64,000 nt of DNA from Paludibacteraceae bacterium (GTDB lineage: Bacteria > Bacteroidota > Bacteroidia > Bacteroidales > Paludibacteraceae). The notes under the pieces are model-generated. The model was given only the letters and a program-made list of their open reading frames with translations, had not been told where the DNA came from and ran no database searches. Positions 7,242 to 18,200 of this stretch are shown here, piece after piece. The first letter of the stretch is position 1. The number at the start of each line of letters is the position of its first letter. The DNA lies in the NCBI GenBank assembly GCA_905233375.1, contig CAJOEJ010000005.1, positions 1-64,000 of the forward strand. Reading direction: 5' to 3'. The position numbers were made by a program, and so were the translations under genes.

Positions 7242-8966
7242 ATGGCAGTATTAACGACATCCGAGCAACTCGGTGCGTATAGAGTACAAAGTCTGATCAA
7301 AGCGAACCACTACACGGAAACTTACCGTGTAGTGGACGCAGACAGCCGTCCGTTCTTCCTCAAATTGTTCATCATGAGCAAGATGCCGCCGAAACTGATC
7401 AATCAGGAGACCCGGACGGTGAAGGAGATCGAGTATTGCCGTCTGCTCAATCATCGCAATATCGTCAGTTACGTAGCGGACGACCGTTTCGAGCGTGAGA
7501 GTGATGCGTACCAGTACTACGTGACGGAGTATTTCTCCGGCGCGTTGTTAGCGGATCGTTTGTCCACCCAGGGTGTGATGAGCGAGTCGGAGGCGTTGCG
7601 GGTGTTCCGCAGCCTGCTGGTGGGACTGCAGTATATGCATGCGCAGTCGCCGGCTTTGTGCCACAATGATATCACGCCGAGCAATATCGTTCTGTGCGAT
7701 GCATTGGATGGCGAAGCGGTGCTCATCGACCTCGGTCACACCTGCACGCCTTGTGCCGGTATAGCCGACTTCGATACGGACGATCTGGATGTGCTCTATC
7801 ACGCCAAGGAGACCATGGTCGGTATCTTTGACCAGCAGAGCGATATCTTCTCCGCGTGCGCCGTACTCTATGCAATGCTCACCGGCAAAGCGCCTTGGGA
7901 CACCGAGGTGGCTTCCAGCGGCGATTATAAGGAACGGTTCAAAATCATCTGGCAGTACCGTCAGGCGCATAAGCTCGATCTGGGCGGACTCGATGTAAGC
8001 GGCAAGGTCAAAGTGATTCTGGAGAACGGTCTGGCGCTCAAGGCATCCGACCGTACGGCATCCGTGGGTGATATCATCGCCATTATCGATGACAAAGAGC
8101 CGGCTTCCAAAGGTCCCAACCACAAAAGCGGTGGCAGTCAGAGCGAAGGAAGTGGCTCGTCAGGTCCGGATAACAGCAGTGTAGATGTCGATATCCGTCG
8201 CGGCGGAGGAAACGGTTTCGCCGATATCGCCGGAATGCAGGAGCTCAAAGACTACTGGACAGAGCTTCTGTTGCTGTTATATGGTCCTCCGGGATGCGGT
8301 AAGACGTTCTTCGCGGAGAAATTTGCAGAGGAGACAGGATTCAATTTCATGCTCATCAAAGCATCCGATATAGGCAGCAGTCTGGTACACGGAACGGAAG
8401 CCAAGATCAAGGAGCTGTTTGTGAAAGCAGAGAAAAACAGTCCTATCGTGCTTTGTTTCGATGAGTTCGATGCGTTGGTTCCGAACCGCGGTGCGCACGG
8501 AAACGAGTACGTGGCATCGGATGTGAACGAGTTCCTTGCGCAGATGAACAACTGCGCCAAGAAGGGAATCTTCATCATCGCTACCAGCAACCGTCCGGAC
8601 AAGATCGATCCTGCCGTACTGCGTACGGGACGTATTGACAAGCAAGTCTTTGTCCCCCTGCCGGATTTCGATGCGCGCAAGGAGATGTTCAAGATGTATC
8701 TTGCCAAGCGTCCGACGACCGATGATGTCAATTGTGACGACTACGCACAGAAGACGGAAGGCTATATCGCATCCGATATCGCGTTTATTGTCAATGATGC
8801 GGCGATGACGGCTGCGTTTGCACGCAATCCGATCAGTCACAGCCTCATGTGTACCACCATCAGCAATATCCAGCCTTCTTTGCAGAAAGAGGTTATTGAG
8901 GAGTACACGCACATCAAGAACAAGATGGACGGCATCCAGAGACGTGCCGTGGTACAAGGACTGTAA
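7242..8966 (+). CDS. Protein kinase-AAA ATPase fusion
   Basis: 574 aa. Residues about 10-285 are a Ser/Thr protein kinase: ATP Lys in FFLKLF (residue 41), alpha-C Glu near 62, catalytic loop HNDITPSN (141-148), metal motif DLG (163-165, DFG variant), and DIFSACAVLYAMLTGKAPW. All key residues are present, so it is probably active. Residues 286-320 are a Gly/Ser-rich linker. Residues about 325-520 are a classical AAA module: Walker A GPPGCGKT (348-355), Walker B VLCFDEFDAL, sensor ATSNRPDKID and Arg finger region TGRID. Odd: only about 13 residues separate DIAGMQELK from LLLYGPPG; relatives usually have about 40, including the segment that contacts the nucleotide base. Either a natural deletion or an assembly fault. 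The gene follows a YbjN-like gene by 2 bases and precedes clpP. Confidence 0.85.
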   Translation: MAVLTTSEQLGAYRVQSLIKANHYTETYRVVDADSRPFFLKLFIMSKMPPKLINQETRTVKEIEYCRLLNHRNIVSYVADDRFERESDAYQYYVTEYFSGALLADRLSTQGVMSESEALRVFRSLLVGLQYMHAQSPALCHNDITPSNIVLCDALDGEAVLIDLGHTCTPCAGIADFDTDDLDVLYHAKETMVGIFDQQSDIFSACAVLYAMLTGKAPWDTEVASSGDYKERFKIIWQYRQAHKLDLGGLDVSGKVKVILENGLALKASDRTASVGDIIAIIDDKEPASKGPNHKSGGSQSEGSGSSGPDNSSVDVDIRRGGGNGFADIAGMQELKDYWTELLLLLYGPPGCGKTFFAEKFAEETGFNFMLIKASDIGSSLVHGTEAKIKELFVKAEKNSPIVLCFDEFDALVPNRGAHGNEYVASDVNEFLAQMNNCAKKGIFIIATSNRPDKIDPAVLRTGRIDKQVFVPLPDFDARKEMFKMYLAKRPTTDDVNCDDYAQKTEGYIASDIAFIVNDAAMTAAFARNPISHSLMCTTISNIQPSLQKEVIEEYTHIKNKMDGIQRRAVVQGL

Positions 8967-9038
8967 GATAATTGACAATTGGACGATTTACGATTAGACG
9001 ATTGATGGTTCAATTGAAATAAATTAACGATTGATAAT
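8967..9038 (+). repeat. AT-rich iterated phrase repeat (family D) before clpP
   Basis: Runs of ATTGACAATTGGACG, ATTTACG, ATTAGACG and ATTGATGG fill the whole gap between the kinase-AAA gene and clpP. The same phrases (ATTGACG, AATGGACG, TCAATTGA) fill 42066-42188. No standard promoter is visible in it. Confidence 0.6.
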
Positions 9039-9039
9039 T

Positions 9040-9654
9040 ATGAAAGAAGATTTTTCTAATCCCAAAGACCGGTTGTTTAATCCGTATATTATCGAAGAGC
9101 GCCAACTGAACATCACCCAACTGGACGTGTTCAGCCGCTTGATGATGGACCGTATCTTGTTCCTCAGCGGCGAAGTGGTAGGTGATACGATGGACACGCT
9201 GGTGGCACAACTGCTCTTCCTCGACTCGCTCAACCATGATCCGATCCACCTCTATATCAATTCGGGTGGCGGTGAGTGCTATTCGGGTCTGGAACTGATC
9301 TCGGTGATGAAGTTCATCAAGTCTCCGGTTTATACGACCGTACTGGGTCTGGCAGCTTCGATGGGTGCTGTCATCGCTTCGAGCGGAGAGAAAGGTCACC
9401 GTACCGCTCTACCGTATTCGCGGTTCATGATCCATCAGCCCAGTTCGGGTATCGGTTATTCGACGTTCAAGGATCAGGCGATCCATCTCAAGGAAATGGA
9501 GAACCTCAAGATCGACTTGTACAAAGTGCTTGCCGAGAACAGCGGTAAGACGCTGGAGGAGATCGAGGCACTCTGTGACCGCGATAACTGGATGAAAGCC
9601 GACGAGGCTATCCAGATGGGCTTCCTCGATGCCATCGTGGAACGCAAAGAATAA
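9040..9654 (+). CDS. clpP: ATP-dependent Clp protease proteolytic subunit
   Basis: Serine peptidase that forms the ClpP tetradecamer and degrades proteins fed by Clp ATPases. 204 aa from ATG 9040. Catalytic Ser is in GLAASMGA, His in FMIHQPSSG, and Asp in the region CDRDNWM. Oligomer and substrate motifs LYINSGGGECYSGL are present. The N-terminus (MKEDFSNPKDRLFNP) is longer than in E. coli and differs from a typical ClpP, so this may be a divergent ClpP2-type paralogue. A TTG nine bases upstream is a less likely start. Possible partner in the window: the Clp ATPase at 39157, which has an IGF loop. The kinase-AAA upstream has no visible ClpP-docking tripeptide. Confidence 0.92.
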   Translation: MKEDFSNPKDRLFNPYIIEERQLNITQLDVFSRLMMDRILFLSGEVVGDTMDTLVAQLLFLDSLNHDPIHLYINSGGGECYSGLELISVMKFIKSPVYTTVLGLAASMGAVIASSGEKGHRTALPYSRFMIHQPSSGIGYSTFKDQAIHLKEMENLKIDLYKVLAENSGKTLEEIEALCDRDNWMKADEAIQMGFLDAIVERKE

Positions 9655-9660
9655 CGGAAA

Positions 9661-9692
9661 GTACAAAGGGACAAAGTACAAAGTACCAAGGA
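9661..9692 (+). repeat. Dispersed repeat A, intergenic
   Basis: GTACAAAGGGACAAAG, then TACAAAGTACCAAGG, starting 6 bases after the clpP stop and before the terminator, so it is in the clpP 3' untranslated region. Confidence 0.8.
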
Positions 9693-9700
9693 ACAATAGA

Positions 9701-9729
9701 TAAACGGCTGTCCATCGGGCAGCCGTTTA
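9701..9729. terminator. Bidirectional terminator between clpP and htpG
   Basis: Perfect 10-bp stem TAAACGGCTG (9701-9710) with CAGCCGTTTA (9720-9729), loop TCCATCGGG. It lies between convergent genes. U-tracts are short on both sides. Confidence 0.75.
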
Positions 9730-9775
9730 TTGTGTCGGAATTCCGGTACTCCGGGATTCCGTGAGAGTCCGTTTG

Positions 9776-11716
9776 TCAGAGCAGTTCCACCGAGCGGTTA
9801 ACGAACTTGGCGAGTGCTTCTCCTTTGAGTTGCCCGCTGGCGAGCAGGGCGATATCGATGAGCTGCTTGAGCCGCTCGTCCTCTCCGCTGAGTGTAAAGA
9901 CGGTCTTCTTGACAGCCTCTTTCGGTTCTTCGCCTTCCCGGGTCTCCGGTATCTCCTCCACCTCTTCGCTCGTCATTTGGGCGACAAGGCTCTGAATAAG
10001 CGGGTGGGCGGTATTGAGTACCAAGGTGTAACTGTCCGGCATGTTGCCGTAGAAATTCATGCCCTGCTGGTGCGCCGACATCTCTTTCATACGACGCATA
10101 AACTCATTCTGGGTAATAAATACCGGGAGCGCGTCCGCCGAAACGGCTTCGCAGCTGACGTAGTAGTTCAGTTTCTCATTGACCGGCAGCAATGCCTCAA
10201 CAGCTTTGCGCAGTCCTTCTTTCTGCTCGTCGCTGTACTCGTCTTTGGCGGCGTCTTCTTTCTTGATCAGGTTCTCGATGGTATCGCTGTCGATACGTAC
10301 GAAACGCAGTTTCTCCGATTTCTGCTCCGCCTGACTCATCGCATGAACATCCAGTTCGCCGTTTTGCAGGAGGACGTCGTATCCTTTGGCTTTGGCACGC
10401 TCGATGAAAGTATAATGGGCATCGGGGTCGTTGGTGTAGAGTACGACCATATTGCCGTCCTTGTCCACCTGGTTCTCGCGGATGTGGTCTTTGTACTCCT
10501 CGATGGTGAAGTACTTGCCGTCCAGGTTCTTGAGGAGCGCAAAGCCTACAGCTTTCTCGTAGAACTTCTCGTCCGTCAGCATGCCGAACTGGATAAAGAG
10601 CTTGATGTCATCCCATTTGGTCTCAAAACTTTCCCGGTCGTTCTTGAACATCTCCGCTAACTTGTCCGCCACTTTCTTGGTGATGTATCCGCTTATCTTC
10701 TTGACGTTGTTGTCGCTTTGCAGGTACGAACGGCTGACGTTAAGCGGAATATCTGGGCTGTCGATGACGCCGTGCAGCAGGGTCAGGTACTCCGGCACGA
10801 TGTTCTCCACCTCATCCGTCACATAGACCTGGTTGCAGTAGAGCTGGATCTTATTGCGGTGTACATCGAGGTTGGTCTTGATTTTCGGGAAGTAAAGAAT
10901 ACCCGTGAGGTTGAACGGGTAGTCCACATTAAGGTGAATATGGAAAAGCGGTTCGTCCATCTGCATCGGATAGAGTTCGTGGTAGAATTTCTCGTAATCC
11001 TCTTCGGTCAGGTCGGCAGGCTTGCGTGTCCATGCAGGAGTCGTGTCATTGATGATGTTTTCCTCGTCCAACTCGACCTGCTTGCCCTCTTTCCACTCTT
11101 TCTTCTTTCCGAATGCAATTTCTATCGGGAGGAACTTGCAGTATTTCTTGAGCAGCCCTTCGATGGTAGCGTCTTCCAGGTACTGCGAGAACTCATCGTC
11201 TATATGCAGCACGACATCTGTTCCGCGCTCCGCTTTGATGGTATCGTCCATCGTATATTCGGGCGAACCCTCACAGCTCCAGTGTACCGCTTTGGCATCC
11301 TCTTGGTACGACTGCGAGAAGATCTCCACTTTCTTCGAAACCATGAATGCCGAGTAGAAACCGAGTCCGAAATGTCCGATGATGGCTTCCGTCCGGTCTT
11401 TGTACTTGTTGACAAACTCCTCCGCGCCGGAGAAAGCAATCTGGTTGATGAACTTGTCCACTTCTTCGGCGGTCATGCCGATTCCATGATCCGAGACGGT
11501 CAGCGTTTTCTTTGCTTTGTCGATGGTCACGCGTACGCGCAGATCACCCAGGTCGCCTTTGACCTCTCCTACGGAGGACAAGGTTTTCAACTTCTGGGTC
11601 GCATCAACGGCATTACTGATTAACTCACGAAGAAAAATCTCGTGGTCCGAATACAAAAATTTCTTGATGACGGGGAAGATGTTATCACTCGTTACCCCAA
11701 TATTTCCTTTATTCAT
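9776..11716 (-). CDS. htpG: Molecular chaperone HtpG (Hsp90)
   Basis: Dimeric ATP-dependent chaperone of the Hsp90 family, 646 aa. ATP-binding motifs: LRELISNAVDA, VSDHGIGMT, and HFGLGFYSAFMV. Middle-domain motifs LNVSRSYLQSD and RNKIQLYCNQVYV are present, followed by the C-terminal dimerisation region. Start chosen at MNKGNIGV (11716), matching Bacteroidetes homologues. An upstream in-frame Met at 11752 would add 12 residues from AT-rich leader sequence. No standard promoter was found; the upstream gap holds repeat-like ATTGTCAATTATCC and a hairpin at 11819. Confidence 0.97.
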   Translation of the reverse strand: MNKGNIGVTSDNIFPVIKKFLYSDHEIFLRELISNAVDATQKLKTLSSVGEVKGDLGDLRVRVTIDKAKKTLTVSDHGIGMTAEEVDKFINQIAFSGAEEFVNKYKDRTEAIIGHFGLGFYSAFMVSKKVEIFSQSYQEDAKAVHWSCEGSPEYTMDDTIKAERGTDVVLHIDDEFSQYLEDATIEGLLKKYCKFLPIEIAFGKKKEWKEGKQVELDEENIINDTTPAWTRKPADLTEEDYEKFYHELYPMQMDEPLFHIHLNVDYPFNLTGILYFPKIKTNLDVHRNKIQLYCNQVYVTDEVENIVPEYLTLLHGVIDSPDIPLNVSRSYLQSDNNVKKISGYITKKVADKLAEMFKNDRESFETKWDDIKLFIQFGMLTDEKFYEKAVGFALLKNLDGKYFTIEEYKDHIRENQVDKDGNMVVLYTNDPDAHYTFIERAKAKGYDVLLQNGELDVHAMSQAEQKSEKLRFVRIDSDTIENLIKKEDAAKDEYSDEQKEGLRKAVEALLPVNEKLNYYVSCEAVSADALPVFITQNEFMRRMKEMSAHQQGMNFYGNMPDSYTLVLNTAHPLIQSLVAQMTSEEVEEIPETREGEEPKEAVKKTVFTLSGEDERLKQLIDIALLASGQLKGEALAKFVNRSVELL

Positions 11717-11818
11717 ATCGTTTGTTGTTAGTTTACTAATTTGTATTGTCAATTATCCATTATCAATTCCCGTGCCATAGTGCTTTCCTCTGCCAAAATG
11801 TCAGTCCCTGTTCACGAC

Positions 11819-11851
11819 AAGAGGCGTACAGGTTTGCCCTGTGCGCCTCTT
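11819..11851 (-). terminator. Hairpin, probable terminator after the small membrane protein
   Basis: Long stem AAGAGGCGTACAGG (11819-11832) with CCTGTGCGCCTCTT (11838-11851), one G-T pair, downstream of the 11873 gene on the minus strand. The U-tract is poor, so it may instead be an RNA-stabilising structure. Confidence 0.55.
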
Positions 11852-11872
11852 TGACCGTATTGTATCCGTCTG

Positions 11873-12292
11873 TCATTCGGTTAGCTTGTCTCTTTTAAGG
11901 AACCTGCTCGGTTTGATTATTCTCCACGCCAAGTACAGCATCGCCAGAACGAGGAGTATGAGCGGTTCGCCGACGGGTGTATCCAACTGACCAATTGGAG
12001 GGTCGGTAGGTCTGTCCCATGGGCCTTTTCGCAGCATGTTGTTCTGCGGAGCATATGCACCCGGCGCAGTCAATTCGGCGGTATAGGATGTAGTACCCAC
12101 TACCGGCGTGAAGGCGGAAGAGGAGTGAAACTCGTACCGGGGGCGGATATCATTACTCATCGTCGGGTTGGTCTGCCACGCGGAGGGCTGCGCAGGCTGA
12201 TTATAGATTCCTGCAGCGAGCGGAGCAGCACAAGCCATCAGCCAAAAGCCGATAGCTATGATCCATCTGTATGTGCCTGAATATCTCTGCAT
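11873..12292 (-). CDS. Small membrane protein paired with the 3360-aa giant
   Basis: 139 aa. N-terminal signal or anchor (WIIAIGFWLMACAAPLAAG), then a low-complexity Pro/Ser/Thr middle of about 70 residues, then TPVGEPLILLVLAMLYLAW as a C-terminal membrane helix with a basic tail (RIIKPSRFLKRDK). The gene begins 3 bases after the giant's stop codon (12296), so the two form one operon. The gene at 56932 has the same design (signal, linker, SPIGDALFPLLLFAMLF, basic tail) and also follows a giant secreted protein. I know no named function. The P-[IV]-G-[DE] plus helix plus basic tail resembles a C-terminal anchor or sorting cassette, which is inference. Confidence 0.75.
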   Translation of the reverse strand: MQRYSGTYRWIIAIGFWLMACAAPLAAGIYNQPAQPSAWQTNPTMSNDIRPRYEFHSSSAFTPVVGTTSYTAELTAPGAYAPQNNMLRKGPWDRPTDPPIGQLDTPVGEPLILLVLAMLYLAWRIIKPSRFLKRDKLTE

Positions 12293-12295
12293 GGT

Positions 12296-15200
12296 TTATC
12301 TCACTTTCTGTCCGAACATCGTATATACATGCCCGTTACGCAGGATGAATACCTGTCCGTTGTGTACGATTTTTATTGCCTGTTCATTATCCGCACCGAT
12401 GTGTTCCAGTCCGGTCGGTATCTCCGAGTTGTTGCCGAGTTTATATCCGCGCCGGCGTATGTAATAGCGTTTCAAATGGCTCTCCTGCGGAGTCTCTATG
12501 TCTATGTAGATACCATCGACGATGTTCCGACTGAAATCCAGAACAGCGTCGTAGAACTCCAGCGGTTCCTCTATGTTGTTCACGCCGGTGAACCACAGAC
12601 GGGTCGTCTGGTCATACGGCAGGTCGCTGATGTAGAATGATACCGGCACATTGACAATGGAGTCTCTGAGGTCAATACTTAATCCCTTGTTTCCTTCCGC
12701 TGCGTAGATATTGAATGGCGTAGCGGGTGCGTTCACCATCGAGAAGTCGTCGATACAGATGGTAGTAAGTACGGCATCTTCCCCCTCGCGTACCTCCGGG
12801 TGGTATCCTTGTCCGAGCAGCAGACGGGAGGTACATATCGGCGAGACAGGGTTGATGGCGGTGATGGTCATGATACCTTTGTTAATTGGAGGAACCCCTC
12901 CCGACCTCCCCTCAATGGAGGAGATGGATTTGTGCCGTGGAGCGGGCGGACGGACGATAGCGCCCGCGTCGGTCACAACACGGTTGGCATTGAGCGTTAT
13001 ATCCAGATTCGCAGCCGCTGATTCGTCCGCTTTCATGACCACGATCGCCCGCATCGGAGGCAGGTAGCGCCAGCGGTTGTTGATGGTATTGGAGGTTTCG
13101 TCCGCGGCGTCTTTGGTGACCTGGGTATAGACACTTGCGCCCAGGCTCTCGTCCATATAGTGGAACTCCTCCTTGAGACTGTTGTCGGCGATGAAACCCC
13201 ATATGTCGATATATCCCATCGTGGGGTTTCCGAAGACGAAGGACGATGAACCGCCGGGGTTGTCATTATGGATCCTGTACGCCTGCGCATCGCGGGTGAA
13301 CGCCAGCTTGCCGGCTTCTCCGCTACCTCCTGCCCGTTTGTCCAGGGTGTCGCGCAATGCCAGCAGGTTCGACTCATAGCGGTCGTTTATCTGCTCGCCG
13401 TACGTGCCGAAATAGTAGTATATATCATCGTTCTTCGGGAGCCGCACTACGGCATCGTTCTCCGCTGCGGTCAGCGAGTACACCGCCCATCCTTGTGCCG
13501 GCATCAAAGGCAGCGTCATGGCGTTGGTCACTCTGGACCAGTCGGCATCCGCCGTACGGACGGAGTCTTCCGCATTATGGTTGATGCGTCTGGTCTCGCG
13601 GCTGTAAACGGACAGCCAGAAGGACGCATTGCCGGTATTGTAATTGCGTCCGTTCGCATCGAACGTACCGACAGACCAGTACTTTGTCTCTCCGGAAAGG
13701 TCGGTATTCGCCATAAACAGGTCACCGCTTATCAGTCCGGTCAACGGCGCGGAACGGAACGCCCATTTGTCAAACGGCATGGTCATGTCCGCCACCACCA
13801 CGTCGCAGGTCAGGCGCTGTTGCTGGCTTATCGCCGCACCCTGCATGAAGCGGATGTCATCGCATATGTTGTAACTGAATCCTACCTGCTTGACGGAGTC
13901 TTGCGGGGAGATAGCGCCCGGGTCCGGCAGATGGGGGTAAGGCATGCCTTCCGGAACCTCCATGATAATGACATCCGTAACCGGCAGCGGTGCAAACCGT
14001 CCTATATTGGGAATGGTGTCATTGTTGGCGTCAACGCCTATCCAGTTATCCGGATTGTTCCATTGGTTGTTATCCGGGCTTTGCGGAGCCCAACGCAAGT
14101 AATCGGGCACAATACCGAGCGTGAACGGAACGGTTCCTACCGGACATCCGTCATTATCCGTCAGCGAGCCGGTCAAACTCTGCATAAGGATTGCGAAGGT
14201 ATAGTGATATCCCTGACGCATCTGATAGTTGTTGGACGGGGAGGGACGAAGGACGATATCTTGTCCGTTGACGTAGTAACCTGAGTTGTCGCCTCCGAAG
14301 TTATATACCCTGTCCGGCTCCAGGTTCAATCGGTGGACACCTGCATAATAATCGGGGTCATTGGTGGACATGAGCGTGACCGAATGGAGCGCCGCAGTAG
14401 TCATGATGGAGTCGATGTAGAGGCTGAACTGGTTATTGGCGGTTCGTTCGTTCATCAGAACCACTACCGGCAGGTTCATCTGTGTCGAGTCGCGCTTGAT
14501 ACCGCCGACAATCAGCGGTATACCGCCGCCATTGGAGGGCTTGAGCTTGATAACCATCGGCGTAGGACATACTTCCATGTTGTTCTTGTAGATGTCCTCC
14601 GAACCGGTACCCAAAATCGGGAAGATCACATACTGCAATGAGTCACCCATTGCCACCGTGGCGGTCATCTGGGATTGATATAGCGTCAGGAAACCGTTGT
14701 TCACCAGATGCGATAGAATGACATATGGGTCATAATGGCTTCCGGGGGGCGGCTCTTCCGTGTCGTTGATGCGGACATGCTCATTCTTTTGTACATTCAG
14801 CATGTTGTTATGGTTCACCTCCGTCAGGCTACGGGCGAACTGGTTGACATTCGTCACCGTTTTCGCCTCACACCGCAAGATATCCTTGATGACTTTCTTG
14901 ATATCGCTGTATTTGTATCCGTAGCGCGCCAGACTGCTTACATCCGATGTGTCTCCGTATAGCAGCCAGTCGTTGGTACACGAGCCGTTGACATCCAGCG
15001 GGGCAATACTGTCCAGGAACAGCGAACCTTTGACGCGTACGCTCAGGTCATACGTGGCGTTGGCGCATAGTTTGGTCACGTTCGGGTCTTCTTTCTCCTC
15101 GTTGTCTAGCATCAAAATCATTCGGTTCGTCACTTTCAGGTCACTGGTCATGGCGCACTTGCTACTCATCAGTCCTTCGTTTTCTGCCGACAGACGCACC

Positions 15201-18200
15201 GTGTAGGTGTTGTCCGCCGTCATCTTGGCATTGTGGATGACGTACAGCACAGGACGGATGATGCCGTCCAGATTCTCGTACAGATAGCCCATGTTGAAGA
15301 ACGTATCTGTCTTTTCTTCCAGGTAACGCTGGAATGTCGTGTCAAACCGCTCTACGAAATCCGACAGATTGACGAAGATGGAGTCTTTGCCGGTCGGCAC
15401 GTAGTCGTGTTTCGGCATCGGAATATGTCCGGATATGGTATCCGGTTTGCTTGCCTTGCCCGGTCGTATCGCCTCATAGAGGTAGCCGTCTATCATCGGA
15501 ACGAACGTGGTGTCGTTCGTCTTGGATGTCTGCTGAACGGTGTAATAGACGTTGTTGCCGTTGTAGGTCAACGTATCGATGAAGCCCTGATAATCGACAC
15601 GAAGCACGACATGGATAACCGAGTCATTCTTGATGTCATCCACACACTTGGTGTTCGCCTGATAGGCAATCAACGGCGGCTTGGTGGCGAAAACGCACAT
15701 GTCGTCAATGATGAAGTCGTTGCCGTCAAAGTCGGACGCCATGTTGTATATGCGGACGCGGAAATGATCATAAGTCTCTTTCTGCTTGATGGGGAAGTAT
15801 ATCTGGCTCCACTGGTTGGACGGCTTGATATCACCGGTCATATACGTGGAAATATCCTCCCATACCGTGTCGTTGGCTGAACCTTGCACGGATATGGTGA
15901 AGTTCGGGTTCGCCTTGCCGCTCTGGTTGCTCGGGTTACCGACAAAGGCGGAGAAGTACATCTTCTGTCCTTCGCACAGTTTCGTTTCCAGAGAGAGGGC
16001 GGCCACCTGTCCGGAGGAGTTCATGCCGTCGCAGTATATCATGTATCCGTTCTCCGCGCCGCCGTGCTGCTCCATCTTATGCCAGTAGTTGGAGTAGGGG
16101 ATACGGTTAATCAGTCCGTACTCTCCCACACCCGGGAAATTCGGCGCGAAGTCATTGTGGTAGCGGTTGTCGGGGATGTCAGGGCGTACCGGATAACTGT
16201 ATCCGTACGAACCGTCACCCCAAGGCAGCGGGTGCGGATAGACCTGATAGTCCTTGCCCGGCTTGATGTAGTCGAAGTTCAGACGCTCCAATATCTCGTA
16301 GTTCTGCTCAATCTCATCGTTCGTGATGAGCGCTTTCGTTACGCCGCTTTTGGTGGTCTCCTGCAGCGGGCCGAACTTACGCGGGTTATGGTACATAATC
16401 TTGTATCGGCAGATGTTGAACCAGTAATCGCCCGGCTTTTCGAGAGGAGGCATGGTCAAATCCGCTTCATTGAAGACAGAAGCCACGCTGTGTGCGCGCA
16501 GACAGTAATAGACGGTGTCGGACGAGTTGCCGGACAGACTGGTCTTGGCAGGCACATTCAGGAAATCGTCATCTACGGTAATCGGGTGGTTACAAGGTGT
16601 GTAGGTCTGGGTGGAAGGATCGTAGGTGAACCACATGCAATCCACATCCCATCCGCCGCACCAGATCATCGTGTCCTGACGACTCACGCCATCTTCATCG
16701 GGCGTGCTCCAACTGGCGGTTGACCAGTTGTCATCGCGCATGTAGTAACCCAAAAGTGACTCGGAGTGTCCTTTCTTGGTCAGGTTATCGTATATATAGC
16801 GCTGCTCGGTACGGAGCAGCAGACGGTTGCCGATAGGCGCCATCACCTCATGATCCTCCATGTATCGCATGTTGCGATAAGAAGAGGCTATTGTATCCTT
16901 GTATCCTTCCAGAATTTCCGCCATTTCGGTCCACGGACGGAGTTCGAACACTTCGCGGAGCGACAGGGTAGGTTCAATGATGTTTTGCATCGTATCCAGC
17001 ACAGCGGTATCAATCTGGTTGACATGCGCCATAGATAGCGGCAGGTTGTCGTAGTAGTTACCCAGGTCCACCACATACGTTACCGTCTTTTTATTAATGG
17101 GCGGTACTACCTGCGGCGATTTGGCAGGCGGATCGACCTTGGTAGCATATTGCACAGACGGATAATGGAATACCGTGTAGCGACCCATCGTCACGAGTTT
17201 CTTACCCTTCGACGGGTCTTCCGGGTCCACAAGAACCGAGTCACCAATGATGCGGAATGGGTAGTTGAATTTACCTACGTTTCGCGGCGGGGTAATCCAT
17301 AATGAGTCGAGGATATCCATGTCGCTGCAGTCAAAGTCGTTCTCGTCTTTACCTTCGCGGTACCAACGCCACCAGCCGTAGAAACCGCGCTCTCGAACAG
17401 GCAGTTCGACAGCCTGGTTTACTTTGCCGTAGTTGCCGGGGTTGTAGTAATAGAGAATACGTTTGTTCTCATGCGTCTGTTGACGGCCGTCCGGCATCAA
17501 GGGGTCGCCCGACGCACCCGCACTATGTACCAGCGTCTGGTTGTTGGCGTATTGGAAGAAGCTGGGCTGCGATACGGTCAACTTGAAGTTGGCGTAACGA
17601 TAGTCATATCCTTCGGAGCCGTCCACATCGACAATGTATGCAAAATAGAGAGTGGCTGAACGCGGCGAACGAATACCGTTTTTCAGACACTTCATCGTAA
17701 CGGTACTATCGCCTATGGCGCTGATCTCGCACCAATCCGGTTTCTTACCATACTCGTCCACCAGACGGATTTCTGCAAGGGAGGGATTCCCAAGATGCAT
17801 TTCGTCCGTCAGGTTATCGGTCTCGGAAGCGACATACTTAACAACGTGACCATCCGCATCCAAGGTGTTCGTTCCATGACGATAGACCGTCGACAGGTAG
17901 AAGGTATGGGTAGAGTCGGCTCCTACGCCGGTAGGTAAAGTGGCAGGGAAAGTGAAGTTGTATTCTTCTCCCTCCGGCACGCAGACGAGCGAGTCATAGG
18001 GTGCCGTGTGATAGGTCTTGCGGATCAACGGAATCTTGAGGCAGGCGTCGCTAAGCGAGGTGAACGAACTCCAGTCGCCTTTGAACCGATAGTCCGGCGG
18101 CGTTCCGCCTTGCAGACCGACCGTCACTCGCAGCGTATCAACGATATTGACGTACTTGCCGTCAATGGTCACATCCATAGGACTGGAGCCAGAAGGCGTG

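Noticed and set aside
7281-7300. Another copy of repeat A in the kinase gene (AGAGTACAAAGTCTG)
   Set aside because: Only nine or ten bases match, which is expected by chance.
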